A DNA stretch of 47,003 bases from Hyphococcus sp. (GCA_021776315.1 JAJFGD010000154.1:1-47003); one strand, 5' to 3'; shown: positions 17,248 to 25,890, counted from the stretch's first letter. Notes: generated from the sequence alone by a model not told the origin. A program made the numbers and translations.

Positions 17248-17278
17248 GGCTGCGCAACGTATAATACGTTACGCAGCC
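17248..17278 (-). terminator. Hairpin terminator after the Do-type protease gene
   Basis: GGCTGCG at 17248-17254 plus AACGTA at 17256-17261 pair with TACGTT and CGCAGCC at 17265-17278, giving a 13-bp stem with one C/A mismatch and a 3-base loop. On the minus strand it is followed by TTTGTTT. It lies 37 bp past the protease stop and 41 bp before the response-regulator start. Confidence 0.78.
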
Positions 17279-17315
17279 ATGAAATTAAATACGTGAAATC
17301 ACAATGGGGCCGGTT

Positions 17316-18818
17316 TTATTCACCAAGTGATAGAGCGCCAAATTGACGATTCTCACCAAGTTGCATCCGTAACAATACAGCCTCTTTGTCGTTTTGTTTG
17401 GCGTTATTGATTTTCTCCCGCAATTCATCAGGGGTATCAACCAATTCACCATCGACCTGCAGAATAACAAAGCCAGGACGCAGACCCGCGGCCTGGGCTG
17501 GACTATTTGGACGCACGCCAGTGACGATCACGCCATCGACATCTTCAGGCACCCGGAACTGTTGGCGCAGAGCACCGTTTAGTTCAGTCACCCGTAGACC
17601 AACATCCGTGGCCAGACTATCGTCGTCATCATTGGCCGGCACATCTTCATCAGCGCCCTGATCACCGTCACGCAAACCCAGTTTCACAGTCAAATTTCGC
17701 TCACGCCCATCGCGCAGAATTTTAAGACGCACATCTTCACCCGGAGAATAAGAGGCAACAAGACGCGACAGTTTATTGGTCCCATCAACATCTTCATCGC
17801 CGATCCCAAGCACCACGTCGCCATCTTGAAGACCCGCCTCTTGAGCGGGCGACCCATCCAGCACTTCAGCGAGCAACACACCTGTGGTTTCTTTTAAGGC
17901 AAGCGCCGCGGCGAGTTCAGTTGTCACTTCTTGGAGCTGAACACCAAGCCAGCCCCGTGTAACCGAACCATTAGCAACCAATTGTGAAATTGTTTCTTTT
18001 GCCACGCGCGCTGGAATCGCAAATCCGATACCAACACTTCCTCCGTTCGGAGAATAAATTGCTGTGTTCACACCAACCACACGACCTTTGAGATCAAAAG
18101 TTGGGCCACCCGAATTACCACGATTGATAGGCGCATCAATTTGGATAAAATCTAAATACTGATTTTCGCGATTTTGACCGCCAATGGCAGAGACAATACC
18201 ACTCGTCACCGTGCCACCAAGGCCAAATGGATTACCAACCGCGACAACCCAGTCGCCAACGCGCAAATTCACATCATCAGCGAATTCGACATAGGGCTGG
18301 TTGGCTTGTGGTTCGACTTTGAGCACCGCGAGATCCGTCAATGGATCGGTCCCAATGACTTCTGCATCAAGCTCTTCACCATCGTTCAAGCGTACGCGCA
18401 CAACATCCGCATCGACCACCACATGGTTGTTGGTGACGATATAGCCGTCCTGATCGATGAAAAAACCAGATCCCTCGCCCTGCAATGTTTGCGGGCCGTT
18501 TTCGAAACGAGGATCACGGTTTTGGTTTTGGTCGGGATCGCCAAAGCGAAAATTGAAAAACTCTTCCAACTGATTGGGAACTTGTGGTCGATCCACTTCC
18601 CGTTCGACCAAAATACTCACAACGGATGGACTGACCCGCTCAACAAGGTCAGCAAAAGACAATGTGCCATCGGCGGCAACCGGCGGCGCCATCAGCCGGG
18701 GCGCTTGCGCATGGGCGGCTGAAAAACCGAACCCGGCAATTGTTAATGCTGTCGCAGCGGCTCCAGCCGCCAGAATATTCGGAATAGATCTCGTTTTTAA
18801 TTGTTTACGCAATGTCAT
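17316..18818 (-). CDS. Do-like periplasmic serine endopeptidase (DegP/HtrA family)
   Basis: This 500-residue HtrA protease has a long signal peptide (cleavage near AAHAQA, residue 38) and a trypsin-like domain with catalytic triad His132 (TNNHVV), Asp162 (LTDLAVLK) and Ser236 (RGNSGGP). Two PDZ domains follow, at about 275-370 and 400-495. They are joined by an acidic linker (ANDDDDSLATD) that is longer than usual. It degrades or refolds damaged periplasmic proteins as an oligomer. AAAGGAA precedes the ATG. It sits upstream of a two-component system that may control it. Confidence 0.94.
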   Translation of the reverse strand: MTLRKQLKTRSIPNILAAGAAATALTIAGFGFSAAHAQAPRLMAPPVAADGTLSFADLVERVSPSVVSILVEREVDRPQVPNQLEEFFNFRFGDPDQNQNRDPRFENGPQTLQGEGSGFFIDQDGYIVTNNHVVVDADVVRVRLNDGEELDAEVIGTDPLTDLAVLKVEPQANQPYVEFADDVNLRVGDWVVAVGNPFGLGGTVTSGIVSAIGGQNRENQYLDFIQIDAPINRGNSGGPTFDLKGRVVGVNTAIYSPNGGSVGIGFAIPARVAKETISQLVANGSVTRGWLGVQLQEVTTELAAALALKETTGVLLAEVLDGSPAQEAGLQDGDVVLGIGDEDVDGTNKLSRLVASYSPGEDVRLKILRDGRERNLTVKLGLRDGDQGADEDVPANDDDDSLATDVGLRVTELNGALRQQFRVPEDVDGVIVTGVRPNSPAQAAGLRPGFVILQVDGELVDTPDELREKINNAKQNDKEAVLLRMQLGENRQFGALSLGE

Positions 18819-18932
18819 TTCCTTTTGCCTTCGATTGTGAAAGCGCCCCTGAAGCGATCACACTGTATAGTAGTTAATCATGATTGCGGCTTTTCTAAAG
18901 CCGTGTCATGGCATTAAAATTTGTTAAAGATT

Positions 18933-20150
18933 TCAATCGAGTTGGGATTGAACCTTCACCCCGCCGGTAAGCATTCGATGAACCGGGCATTTGTCGCCAA
19001 TCTCAAGCAGGCGCGCCCGTTGAGCGTCGTCCAAATGGCCAGAAAGGCGCACTTTTTTCTCCAAAAGATGGGGCGTATGGGCATCTTCTGATTTCGCCCG
19101 TCGCACTTGCGTCTCAATCCCGTCAAGATTCCAACCTTTGCGCCGGGCATACATTTGCATGGTCATGGCACCACACGCCGCCAAAGCAGCCTCCAATGTG
19201 CGGGTTGGGTTTGGGCCCAAATTATTGCCCCCTTCATCGGCACCCGCGTCGATAACCATCGGGTGGCCGTCAATCGAAAGGCTAATCGCGAGAGGTTCTC
19301 CGGCGACAGAATGCGCTGAGGCGCCGCCTAAAAATGCGGGTACCGTCGCCACGGTATCAGTCGCCGTGTTTTTTGGTGCGTCCACTGTGTCGAGGTAACG
19401 TTCGGCCCAAGCCGCCAAAACGCTAGCCGCATAGCGGGCATCGCGCGTATTGGTGAGCAAATGATCCGCCGTATCGAGGCTGACGAAACTTTTTGGATGT
19501 TTGGCCGCCGTAAATATTTGCGTAGCGTTCTCAATACCAACCGTTTCATCCAAAGGTGCGTGCATGACGAGCAGCGGTTTTTTCAAAGCACTGGCACAAG
19601 CAAGGACATTTTGATCAGCGAGATCATCAAGAAATTGTTTTTTGATTTTGAAAGGACGCCCGGCGAGCTGAACCGTGGCGACGCCGTTCTTTTCGATCTC
19701 GGCGCGCTGTTCGCCAATCTGCATCGCCACATGGTCGGCTTCTGCTGGGGCACCAATGACGGCGACACCTTTTGCCTCAGCGATGTGTGATGCAGCGACA
19801 ATTGCGGCGGCGCCACCAAGGGAATGGCCGATGACAATGCTGGGGGCTTCATATTCATTGCGAAGAAAATCCGCCGCGCTGACGAGGTCGCTCACATTGG
19901 AGGAAAAATTCGTGTTGGCGAAATCCCCTTGTGACCCGCCCAGCCCGGTAAAATCGAAGCGCAAAACCGCAAACCCTTCCGCCCGTAACGCCCGGGCAAT
20001 TTCACGCGCCGCTTTAATGTCTTTGGAACAAGAAAAACAATGGGCAAAAAGCGCATAAGCGCGTGGGTGCCCAACCGGCATTTCCAGCGCGGCGGCGAGT
20101 TTTTCGCCAGTCGTGGTCTTAAATTCGGCTTTGCGTGTTTCGCCGTCCAT
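18933..20150 (-). CDS. Alpha/beta hydrolase fused to OsmC domain
   Basis: This protein of about 405 residues is a fusion. Residues 1-255 are an alpha/beta hydrolase with nucleophile Ser in IVIGHSLGGAAA, an acid in MHAPLDETV and His in DTADHLLTN. Residues 270-400 are an OsmC/Ohr-like domain with the two expected redox cysteines in LAACGAMTMQMYARR and DKCPVHRMLTGG. OsmC-type domains reduce organic or acyl hydroperoxides. This fusion is a known bacterial architecture. ATG 20150 is preferred over 20162 because GAGGACG lies directly upstream. It is probably a cytoplasmic enzyme for peroxide or acyl-ester detoxification. Confidence 0.88.
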   Translation of the reverse strand: MDGETRKAEFKTTTGEKLAAALEMPVGHPRAYALFAHCFSCSKDIKAAREIARALRAEGFAVLRFDFTGLGGSQGDFANTNFSSNVSDLVSAADFLRNEYEAPSIVIGHSLGGAAAIVAASHIAEAKGVAVIGAPAEADHVAMQIGEQRAEIEKNGVATVQLAGRPFKIKKQFLDDLADQNVLACASALKKPLLVMHAPLDETVGIENATQIFTAAKHPKSFVSLDTADHLLTNTRDARYAASVLAAWAERYLDTVDAPKNTATDTVATVPAFLGGASAHSVAGEPLAISLSIDGHPMVIDAGADEGGNNLGPNPTRTLEAALAACGAMTMQMYARRKGWNLDGIETQVRRAKSEDAHTPHLLEKKVRLSGHLDDAQRARLLEIGDKCPVHRMLTGGVKVQSQLD

Positions 20151-20193
20151 CTGCGTCCTCATGAATTAAAAGCTATATCGGCAATATATAGGG

Positions 20194-21612
20194 TTAGGCC
20201 GTCATTGATGCTCGCGAAGCTCGATCACGAATCTCGTTGATCTCTTCACATTCAAGTAAGGACTGCGCCACCGTCAATGTATTGGTCAACATACGTTGCG
20301 CTGCTTTGCGCGTGCCGCCTTCGGCCGCCCGAATCTCTGTGACGAGATCATTGGCAAAGCGATGAATTTGTTCGCGGGATTCACTGGCAATCGAATTGGA
20401 GAAATATTGATCGGCACCGAGACGCTGAGCAATCTCTGGTGACTTTGCGATCAAGACGCCAGCATCCGCAGCATCTTCAAAACGCCTCGTTGGGATATGC
20501 CGAGTGATATCTGGACGCATCGACGCCAGCTTGCTCGACCCACCGATATGGCGCACAGGTAAGACCGCGCGCAAAGACGCCAATGCCTGTTCCGCAAAAC
20601 GGTCAAGCGCCTCGCCGGCAACCTCGCGGCAGGCTTCAATCCGATTTAGATAAACATTGTCGCCAGCCTTGGCCGCATGACGCGCCATGCCATCTGCAAA
20701 ATCAGCAAAATAGGAAACCCGCAGCATTGCCGCATCGGCGTCCAACTGATTGGCACAATCAGATTCAAGAGCACGAGCCATGTATTCAAGATCACTGATT
20801 AAGCTTTCAGGCAATTCCATTACTTCATCTTTTGCCGCCAACAACCGATCATCAGCACCGCGGGCCAAATGATAATAAACGCTAAGCGCCCGCCATGGCC
20901 GTTCAAGACGCCCTTTGAGGGCGAGTAAGACATAAGCCCCAGCGCCCGGGGTTTGGTCATGGGCTGACAAAAACAAAGACCGCAATTCGTAGAATTGTTC
21001 TTCCGTCAGTGCGGGGCTTGAAGAGGGAATAAGAGTTTGCAGCGACGTCAATGAATCTACACCAGCGATCAAATGATGCAGCTCCATCATGTCATCGACC
21101 GCATCTTCGCTACCGAGGTCTTCGATCAAATTCCGACGCCCTTGCGCATCATGATCACCTCTTGCGCATAACCGGCCAAGGCTGGCTTCAGCAGCAATAA
21201 ACACAGCCCGTTCCAAAGCGGGGGATCCCTCGCCTTTGACAAGGGCATCATCCAAACAGGCAGCCGCCAATGCGGTGTCGTTCGATGCTTTGTCGGTCAT
21301 CAGCAAACGCCAGATCGGGGTCAGTGATGTTCGTGCAATTTGCGCTTTGCGCTTTCGGCCCGGATGGGCCCCAATCAGGAAATCTTCAAACGGTGTAAAA
21401 AACAATCTTTGCGCATCAAGGCGGCGCTTGGGAAAAACGGCACCGCGAGAGAGCAAGCGTTCGCGCAAATCATCAATCATTTCGCCATGGGGAAGGCCTT
21501 TACCACCGCCAACCCGGTCAGCCTCCAAGGCAGCAAAGACTTTCAACGCCGTTGCCGTCGGGAGACTTCCTAAAAACGCAGTCAGTTGTTCGCGTTTTTG
21601 TGTCGATAACAT
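20194..21612 (-). CDS. Conserved hypothetical helical protein
   Basis: This 472-residue protein is not recognised. It is almost entirely helical by composition, rich in Ala, Leu, Arg and Glu, with no signal peptide and no membrane segment. A segment around FLIGAHPGRKRKAQIARTSL and a FADFADGMARHAAKAGDN region stand out but match no motif I know. The start is uncertain: ATG 21612 is chosen, with in-frame GTG and TTG codons up to 21636 as alternatives. It lies 63 bp after the DnaJ-type gene on the same strand and may share its transcript, which would suit a chaperone-linked or regulatory role. That is context only. Confidence 0.6.
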   Translation of the reverse strand: MLSTQKREQLTAFLGSLPTATALKVFAALEADRVGGGKGLPHGEMIDDLRERLLSRGAVFPKRRLDAQRLFFTPFEDFLIGAHPGRKRKAQIARTSLTPIWRLLMTDKASNDTALAAACLDDALVKGEGSPALERAVFIAAEASLGRLCARGDHDAQGRRNLIEDLGSEDAVDDMMELHHLIAGVDSLTSLQTLIPSSSPALTEEQFYELRSLFLSAHDQTPGAGAYVLLALKGRLERPWRALSVYYHLARGADDRLLAAKDEVMELPESLISDLEYMARALESDCANQLDADAAMLRVSYFADFADGMARHAAKAGDNVYLNRIEACREVAGEALDRFAEQALASLRAVLPVRHIGGSSKLASMRPDITRHIPTRRFEDAADAGVLIAKSPEIAQRLGADQYFSNSIASESREQIHRFANDLVTEIRAAEGGTRKAAQRMLTNTLTVAQSLLECEEINEIRDRASRASMTA

Positions 21613-21675
21613 GCGGTTCACGCCTGGCTTGTTCAAATGATCAGCGAGTGTGACCGTTTTTAAAACAGACTGGGG

Positions 21676-22623
21676 TTAAACACCAGCAAAATGCTTACGC
21701 GCTGATTGATCGGCACCCTTCCAGCGTTTGACAAACTCTTCAAGCTCTTTGTCACCACCTTCAGGCAACATGATTTTGAGTTTTACAAACTGGTCGCCCG
21801 CTGTTTTGGATTTGCCTTTGACAATACCGCGCCCCCGCAATCGCAGCACCGTGCCGGAACTTGTATTCTTTGGCACCGTCAAGGACACATCACCGGCAAT
21901 CGTTGGCACCGTGATCTTTCCGCCAAGCACCGCTTCCTTCAACGAAATCGGTGCCTCGACATGAATGTCTTGGCCATGGCGTTCAAACAGCGTGTGGGAT
22001 TTCACTTTGACTTCAACATAGACGTCACCGCGATGGGCCCCTTGGCCCTGTTCGCCTTGACCGCGAAGACGCAAGGTCTGTCCGTCCTCTAAGCCAGCGG
22101 GAACCGCAATATCCAAAGTCTTGCCATCAGGCATGGTGACACGCTTTTTTGCGCCAGTTGCTGCATCAAGAAAATCGACGTCTAATCGGTAGCGTACATC
22201 ACGCCCGCGCATGGCCTGTGCATTTTGGCGACGCGCGCCAAACAGGTCCGAAAAAATATCGCTAAGGTCATCAAATGATGCGCCCGCTGACGGACCCCCA
22301 CCAGGCCCATGAGGACCACCGGCACCACCATAATTTTGACCAGGCGCACCGCCGCCGCCAGGGCGTTGCGACCATTGACCAAAGGGGTGGGCGCGCTCGC
22401 GCCCGTCTTCGTCAAGTTCGCCGCGATCAAATTTCTTGCGCCGATCCGAATCACCAATGACGTCAAACGCACCGGAGATTTCTTTAAATCGCTCTTCTGC
22501 TTTTTTGTCATCCGGATTGCGATCAGGATGGTATTTTTTGGCAAGCTTGCGGAACGCCGCGCGAATCTCAGAATCGCTCGCGGTCGGTGCCAAGCCTAGT
22601 ACAATATACGGGTTTCTCGCCAA
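21676..22623 (-). CDS. DnaJ-class co-chaperone (CbpA type)
   Basis: This 315-residue J-protein has an N-terminal J domain (about 3-68) with the HPD motif in KKYHPDRNPDD, and a Gly/Pro-rich linker (about 85-115). It lacks the four-Cys zinc finger of DnaJ, and has two C-terminal beta-domains (about 140-300: DVDFLDAATGAKKRV, then LFERHGQDIHVEAPISLKEA). It should stimulate DnaK ATPase and bind unfolded clients. The first usable start is TTG 22623 with GAGG about ten bases upstream. An overlapping ATG just upstream is out of frame. Confidence 0.92.
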   Translation of the reverse strand: MARNPYIVLGLAPTASDSEIRAAFRKLAKKYHPDRNPDDKKAEERFKEISGAFDVIGDSDRRKKFDRGELDEDGRERAHPFGQWSQRPGGGGAPGQNYGGAGGPHGPGGGPSAGASFDDLSDIFSDLFGARRQNAQAMRGRDVRYRLDVDFLDAATGAKKRVTMPDGKTLDIAVPAGLEDGQTLRLRGQGEQGQGAHRGDVYVEVKVKSHTLFERHGQDIHVEAPISLKEAVLGGKITVPTIAGDVSLTVPKNTSSGTVLRLRGRGIVKGKSKTAGDQFVKLKIMLPEGGDKELEEFVKRWKGADQSARKHFAGV

Positions 22624-22893
22624 CGCTTACTCGCCTCATTCTTCAATAACAGCCGGTTAAGGCTTTGTTTACCCGTGAGGCCACGCCCCCGGAACACACA
22701 GATAGGTGATTTTCCCCGAAATTGAAGAGTTTAAGGTTAATTTTGAGGCGGAATTTGTGGGGGGTGATAGGGCGCTATGCCTGGCCTCGCTCCCCCATCA
22801 ACAGTGGCTGCCACCCTTTTGTTCAACCGCTTGTGACTAGTGGCATTCTTGAAGCCGACCGTCTCCCATCATAGGGTCGTTGCAGAAGGGGTC

Positions 22894-24039
22894 ATGATGC
22901 AAAAGAAAATCCAGTTCATATTTACAGCCCTGATTGCGACGATTGTCCTAGCGTTGCCGGCTCAAGCCCAATCAGATCATGTCGCCTATTACCAAGCTTA
23001 TAATCAGGCATTGGCGCAAGGTGACCTGGTGGCCGCCGAGGACCAAGCAGAAAAAGCCTGGCGCGCGGCGGAGAGAGAATTAGGTGATCATCAGACCACT
23101 GCGGTTTTGGCCTATAATTTTGCAAATCTTGTTTACTTCACCCAACCACAAAAAGCGCTCGAACCGCTCGCACGGGTCGTCGACATAACCGGTGACAATA
23201 ACGACATGTTTGGCGTTGAATCACCGGGTCTTATGCTGTTGCTCGCGAACGCTTTCACCAACCCTGATGCGCGGGAGAGGGAAAACACACTGCGCACCAC
23301 ACTGAATGACCTTGAATTACAAAACTCACCGCCGAACCTATTGGCCGCGCGCGCATGGTTGCATTTGGCCGGGCGTGAAATGATACGCACTCGCTATGAA
23401 CGCGCTGAGGATTACGCGGACTTTTCGATTCGTCACTACACACCCTTTATGGCGCCAGGCGAACTCGAAACTGTGAATGCGTTTATCATCGGTGGGATTG
23501 CGCGGGTCGCTGGGCGGTCGCGAAACACGCAAGATTTGCGTGATGCACTTGTGCTTTTTGACCAAGCCATTGAGCTTTTTCCACCGCAATCGAGTATCGA
23601 AACATTTGATCCGCAATTGGCGATTGCCGTTGCGTGGCGTGCAACCACGGTGACAGCTGCTATTTCAGACACCCCCGTCAGGTCGCCATATGGCTCACGC
23701 TTAAAACCAAACCCGCCTGAACTTGACGTCAATGCAATTGTCAAATGGGCGAATGCGGACCCGGCAAGACGTGATTGCAATATCAATTGGGCAGAACGCA
23801 AGCCACCCAAATACCCGGAAAACGCAAGTCGCAAGGGATATTTTGGCGCGGTCCTCATTGGCTACAACATTGTAGAAGGCAAAGTTGATGGGGCGCGGAT
23901 TTTAGCGGAGGTTCCCGCCGCTTCTGTTTTTGGTGAGACGACGCTCGCTTCGATGGACAATTGGCAACTCGCAGAAGTTCCACCGATCGCATGTCAATCA
24001 AACCGATTGGTTGAATTCCGGTTCGCTTTCGCATCTTAA
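22894..24039 (+). CDS. Periplasmic TPR-like protein with TonB C-terminal domain
   Basis: This 381-residue exported protein starts with two adjacent ATGs (22894/22897) after AGAAGGGG and a signal peptide (IQFIFTALIATIVLALPAQA). Residues 30-300 are helical with TPR-like spacing (YYQAYNQALAQGDLVAAEDQ, then QTTAVLAYNFANLVYF). The C-terminal ~60 residues match the TonB_C fold: PKYPENASRKGYFG, then VLIGYNIVEGKVDGARIL and FGETTLASMDNWQL. Two cysteines (DCNIN and IACQS) flank that domain. There is no cytoplasmic anchor that could couple to ExbBD, so it is probably not a true energy transducer. It is the first plus-strand gene after a long minus-strand block. Confidence 0.8.
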   Translation: MMQKKIQFIFTALIATIVLALPAQAQSDHVAYYQAYNQALAQGDLVAAEDQAEKAWRAAERELGDHQTTAVLAYNFANLVYFTQPQKALEPLARVVDITGDNNDMFGVESPGLMLLLANAFTNPDARERENTLRTTLNDLELQNSPPNLLAARAWLHLAGREMIRTRYERAEDYADFSIRHYTPFMAPGELETVNAFIIGGIARVAGRSRNTQDLRDALVLFDQAIELFPPQSSIETFDPQLAIAVAWRATTVTAAISDTPVRSPYGSRLKPNPPELDVNAIVKWANADPARRDCNINWAERKPPKYPENASRKGYFGAVLIGYNIVEGKVDGARILAEVPAASVFGETTLASMDNWQLAEVPPIACQSNRLVEFRFAFAS

Positions 24040-24130
24040 TTCACGGATAGGACGATTTTTCACGTCGCCGCATTCGCCACTTACTCTCAACACAGAGTAT
24101 TGCACGTCATTTCTTTGCGGTTCCCACCTT

Positions 24131-24226
24131 CACAATAGCGTTAGCGAACAGCTTTTTCTGGTCGTTTGTCATACTCTCAAGCTCGATTTATTAGCGACAG
24201 GATACGCTATTTAACGTGAACAAAAA
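24131..24226 (+). repeat. Upstream repeat copy 1 (promoter/leader of small membrane gene)
   Basis: These 96 bp align without gaps to 26056-26151, starting CACAATAGCGTTAG and ending with the same GTGAACAAAAA start-codon context, about three quarters identical by eye. In both copies the GTG lies exactly 85 bp after the first base. The conserved blocks before the start codons suggest a duplicated promoter/leader for small plus-strand membrane genes. Confidence 0.7.
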
Positions 24227-24593
24227 ATCGAAAATGAACGACAATCAAAAAAATGAACCCGCAAACCGAGTTGATAGAAAGCTGTTGAAACGCGTCATAA
24301 TAGAATTGTGCGTTGTCATCATTGCAGCCTTCTCAATCTGGTTGTTTATGCCGAAATTCGATGAGATTAATACCAATATCTCGATTTCGGCATTCATAGT
24401 CTGCCTATGTATATTCCTCGCCATATATAACGAAACCCCTAATAGCGTGCTTTTGAAATACCGAAGATCAAAGCGAGATTGGCTTTTGATTTTCTGGGTG
24501 GGCCTTTTTTCATTGGTGGCGACATCCGTTTTATTTAAAGAATCTGGGCGTGCCAGCGTCATAGAGTTTTTTCGAGCCTGGGTGGGCCAATGA
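24216..24593 (+). CDS. Small three-helix membrane protein (cassette 1 partner)
   Basis: This 125-residue protein starts with GTG 24216 (or ATG 24234). It has a charged N-terminus followed by three probable membrane helices: IIELCVVIIAAFSIWLF (about 29-45), ISISAFIVCLCIFLAIY (about 56-71) and WLLIFWVGLFSLVATSVLF (about 87-106). I recognise no family. It is encoded convergently with a truncated MRSHEFAGAT gene that begins 9 bp beyond its stop. Together with two other such pairs this suggests a membrane partner or immunity protein. Codon use is AT-richer than in neighbouring core genes, consistent with acquisition. Confidence 0.65.
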   Translation: MNKKSKMNDNQKNEPANRVDRKLLKRVIIELCVVIIAAFSIWLFMPKFDEINTNISISAFIVCLCIFLAIYNETPNSVLLKYRRSKRDWLLIFWVGLFSLVATSVLFKESGRASVIEFFRAWVGQ

Positions 24594-24602
24594 AACTAAC
24601 TC

Positions 24603-24695
24603 TCAACTCATAGGAGCGGGTTCACACTCATCTAGCTCTGCAAACAGGTTAAACAGGTTGTCGCGGGTCGCACCGGCAAATTCATGACTTCTCAT
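24603..24695 (-). CDS. Short MRSHEFAGAT peptide (truncated cassette member)
   Basis: This 30-residue open frame (MRSHEFAGATRDNLF, then a stop after PAPMS) begins with the same leader, ribosome-binding site (GGAG, spacing 8) and first ten residues as the two long MRSNEFTGAT proteins further right. It then diverges and stops. It is either a degenerate remnant of a longer gene, leaving the convergent membrane protein as an orphan partner, or a small peptide in its own right. Confidence 0.5.
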   Translation of the reverse strand: MRSHEFAGATRDNLFNLFAELDECEPAPMS

Positions 24696-24718
24696 CTCTT
24701 TTACTCCTTACAAAAATT
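24667..24718 (-). repeat. 52-bp conserved leader/start element, copy A
   Basis: This block spans the upstream AATTTTTGTAAGGAGTAAAAG leader core, the ATG and the first ten codons of the MRSHEFAGAT frame. It matches the corresponding parts of copies at 25825-26018 and 26996-27189 with two mismatches in 52 bp to the first of these, far more similar than the following sequence. Confidence 0.75.
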
Positions 24719-24732
24719 ATTATTTATGTTAT

Positions 24733-24882
24733 CTAATATGGGATCACGCCAATGTCAGATTGCGTCTTGCCGCCACCCATCACGCGACGTTTCCATGTCG
24801 AGAAAATCCGCCCCTCGCTGTCACTTTTCATGGACCGCGTCATCACGAAGAATTGTTCAAAGTTCACGGCATATTTGACCAT
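24733..24882 (-). CDS. Possible small or remnant reading frame
   Basis: A 49-codon frame begins MVKYAVNFEQFF and ends SDIGVIPY, with its stop 38 bp before the MRSHEFAGAT start. In the two other cassettes the sequence at this place is the 3' end of a GTA tail gene, so this may be the 3' end of some other lost gene. An in-frame stop lies about 40 bp upstream of the ATG. I do not recognise the product and it may not be expressed. Confidence 0.25.
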   Translation of the reverse strand: MVKYAVNFEQFFVMTRSMKSDSEGRIFSTWKRRVMGGGKTQSDIGVIPY

Positions 24883-24966
24883 GTAGGCACTCGCCTTCTT
24901 TCGATGGCACCACTATCTTCTTGGCGACCCCAAAGAGACCCCAGCCCATCAATGGAATGTGGATCT

Positions 24967-25293
24967 ATGCAAAAAACTCGCCCCGCTTCAAAGGTCGTTC
25001 CATATTTTGGTGCCTTTACAACCATCTTACTTTTCGCACACACGATAAAAATGGTCTTCGGCAATACTCAGCGGCAAACAGCTTTGTTCGATCTAATCGC
25101 GTATTTTGGCGCAACGTCGGTGGGTTTTTTTGCTTTTCTAATGTCGGTTCCATTCTTTTTCCGCAAAGAGATAAAAGAAGACGTCGAACTTAAAGATCGT
25201 TCAATGACTTTCTACTTCAAATCCTTCACTGTATTGCTCATCGGCGCAGGCACAGGCGCCGGTATCATGTATGGGTATTTACGGATCACATAA
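24967..25293 (+). CDS. Small three-helix membrane protein (cassette 2 partner)
   Basis: This 108-residue protein (ATG 24967; ATG 24952 also possible) has three probable membrane helices: YFGAFTTILLFAHTIKMVF (about 12-31), FGATSVGFFAFLMSVPFFF (about 46-65) and FTVLLIGAGTGAGIMYGYL (about 87-105). A charged loop, RKEIKEDVELKDRS, joins the second and third. It matches no family I know and is not clearly similar to the cassette 1 protein. Its stop faces the stop of the 181-residue MRSNEFTGAT gene 51 bp away. The convergent layout and topology suggest a dedicated membrane partner of that protein. Confidence 0.6.
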   Translation: MQKTRPASKVVPYFGAFTTILLFAHTIKMVFGNTQRQTALFDLIAYFGATSVGFFAFLMSVPFFFRKEIKEDVELKDRSMTFYFKSFTVLLIGAGTGAGIMYGYLRIT

Positions 25294-25344
25294 CGTGTTC
25301 GCGCTAGGGTTCTGCCTCGAAATGTAGTTTGGTGCACAACCGGC

Positions 25345-25890
25345 CTAGCTGCCAGTAAAAGGCGGTGTTTCACCGCAGCCAATTTGGTCATACTCTCTCA
25401 ATAATCCAAGTAGTGCTCCACCGACACGACTGCCATTTCTTTCAACATCTTCAGCTTCGCGCTCAAGCCTTCTTGCTTCTTGCAGTTGAAATGCGGCATA
25501 TACTGCACCACCAGCGGCACCAATAAATCCGAAAGCCGACAGCAAATCCACGATATCGCGCTCAGTTAGTTTTTCTGGTTTCTTCTGTTTTAAACGACGC
25601 GATATGATTCTTGCCGCCCGAAGAACGCCCGTTAAATTACTGATCGCTGCGAGCGCTGCCAGGCTTAGTTGAACAATCGCTGTTTCCCGAAGAATTTCTG
25701 CTTCACGTTCCAACCGGTCGATTTTATCCGACAGCCTGCCGAGGTCCGTTTGCAGCGCTGATATCTCCAAAATCAAATCATTACATCTATTTTGGTTCTT
25801 TTTCTCGCAACACGGTGGTCGTCGATAAACCGCTGTTGCTTTTCTAACCGCCTCTTCCAATGTCGCACCGGTAAATTCATTACTTCTCAT
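25345..25890 (-). CDS. MRSNEFTGAT-type protein, copy B (unknown, hydrophobic hairpin-like)
   Basis: This 181-residue protein has a conserved N-terminus (MRSNEFTGATLEEAVRKATA) and Cys27, Cys28 and Cys36. A coiled coil follows (about 40-72), then a hydrophobic segment (about 72-92, IVQLSLAALAAISNLTGVL), a basic linker (SRRLKQKKPEK) and a second Gly/Ala-rich hydrophobic segment (about 113-136, FGFIGAAGGAVYAAFQL). A charged helix and Cys172 close it. GGAG lies 8 bp before the ATG. There is no signal peptide. The full length aligns with copy C in architecture, including the two outer cysteines, but identity is high only in the first 22 residues. It is convergent with a three-helix membrane gene. 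Function unknown; a membrane-inserting toxin-like protein is one inference. Confidence 0.7.
   Translation of the reverse strand: MRSNEFTGATLEEAVRKATAVYRRPPCCEKKNQNRCNDLILEISALQTDLGRLSDKIDRLEREAEILRETAIVQLSLAALAAISNLTGVLRAARIISRRLKQKKPEKLTERDIVDLLSAFGFIGAAGGAVYAAFQLQEARRLEREAEDVERNGSRVGGALLGLLREYDQIGCGETPPFTGS

Noticed and set aside
23436-23858. Minus-strand frame of 140 codons opposite the TPR/TonB-C gene
   Set aside because: It is a shadow of a convincing plus-strand gene with signal peptide and domain motifs.
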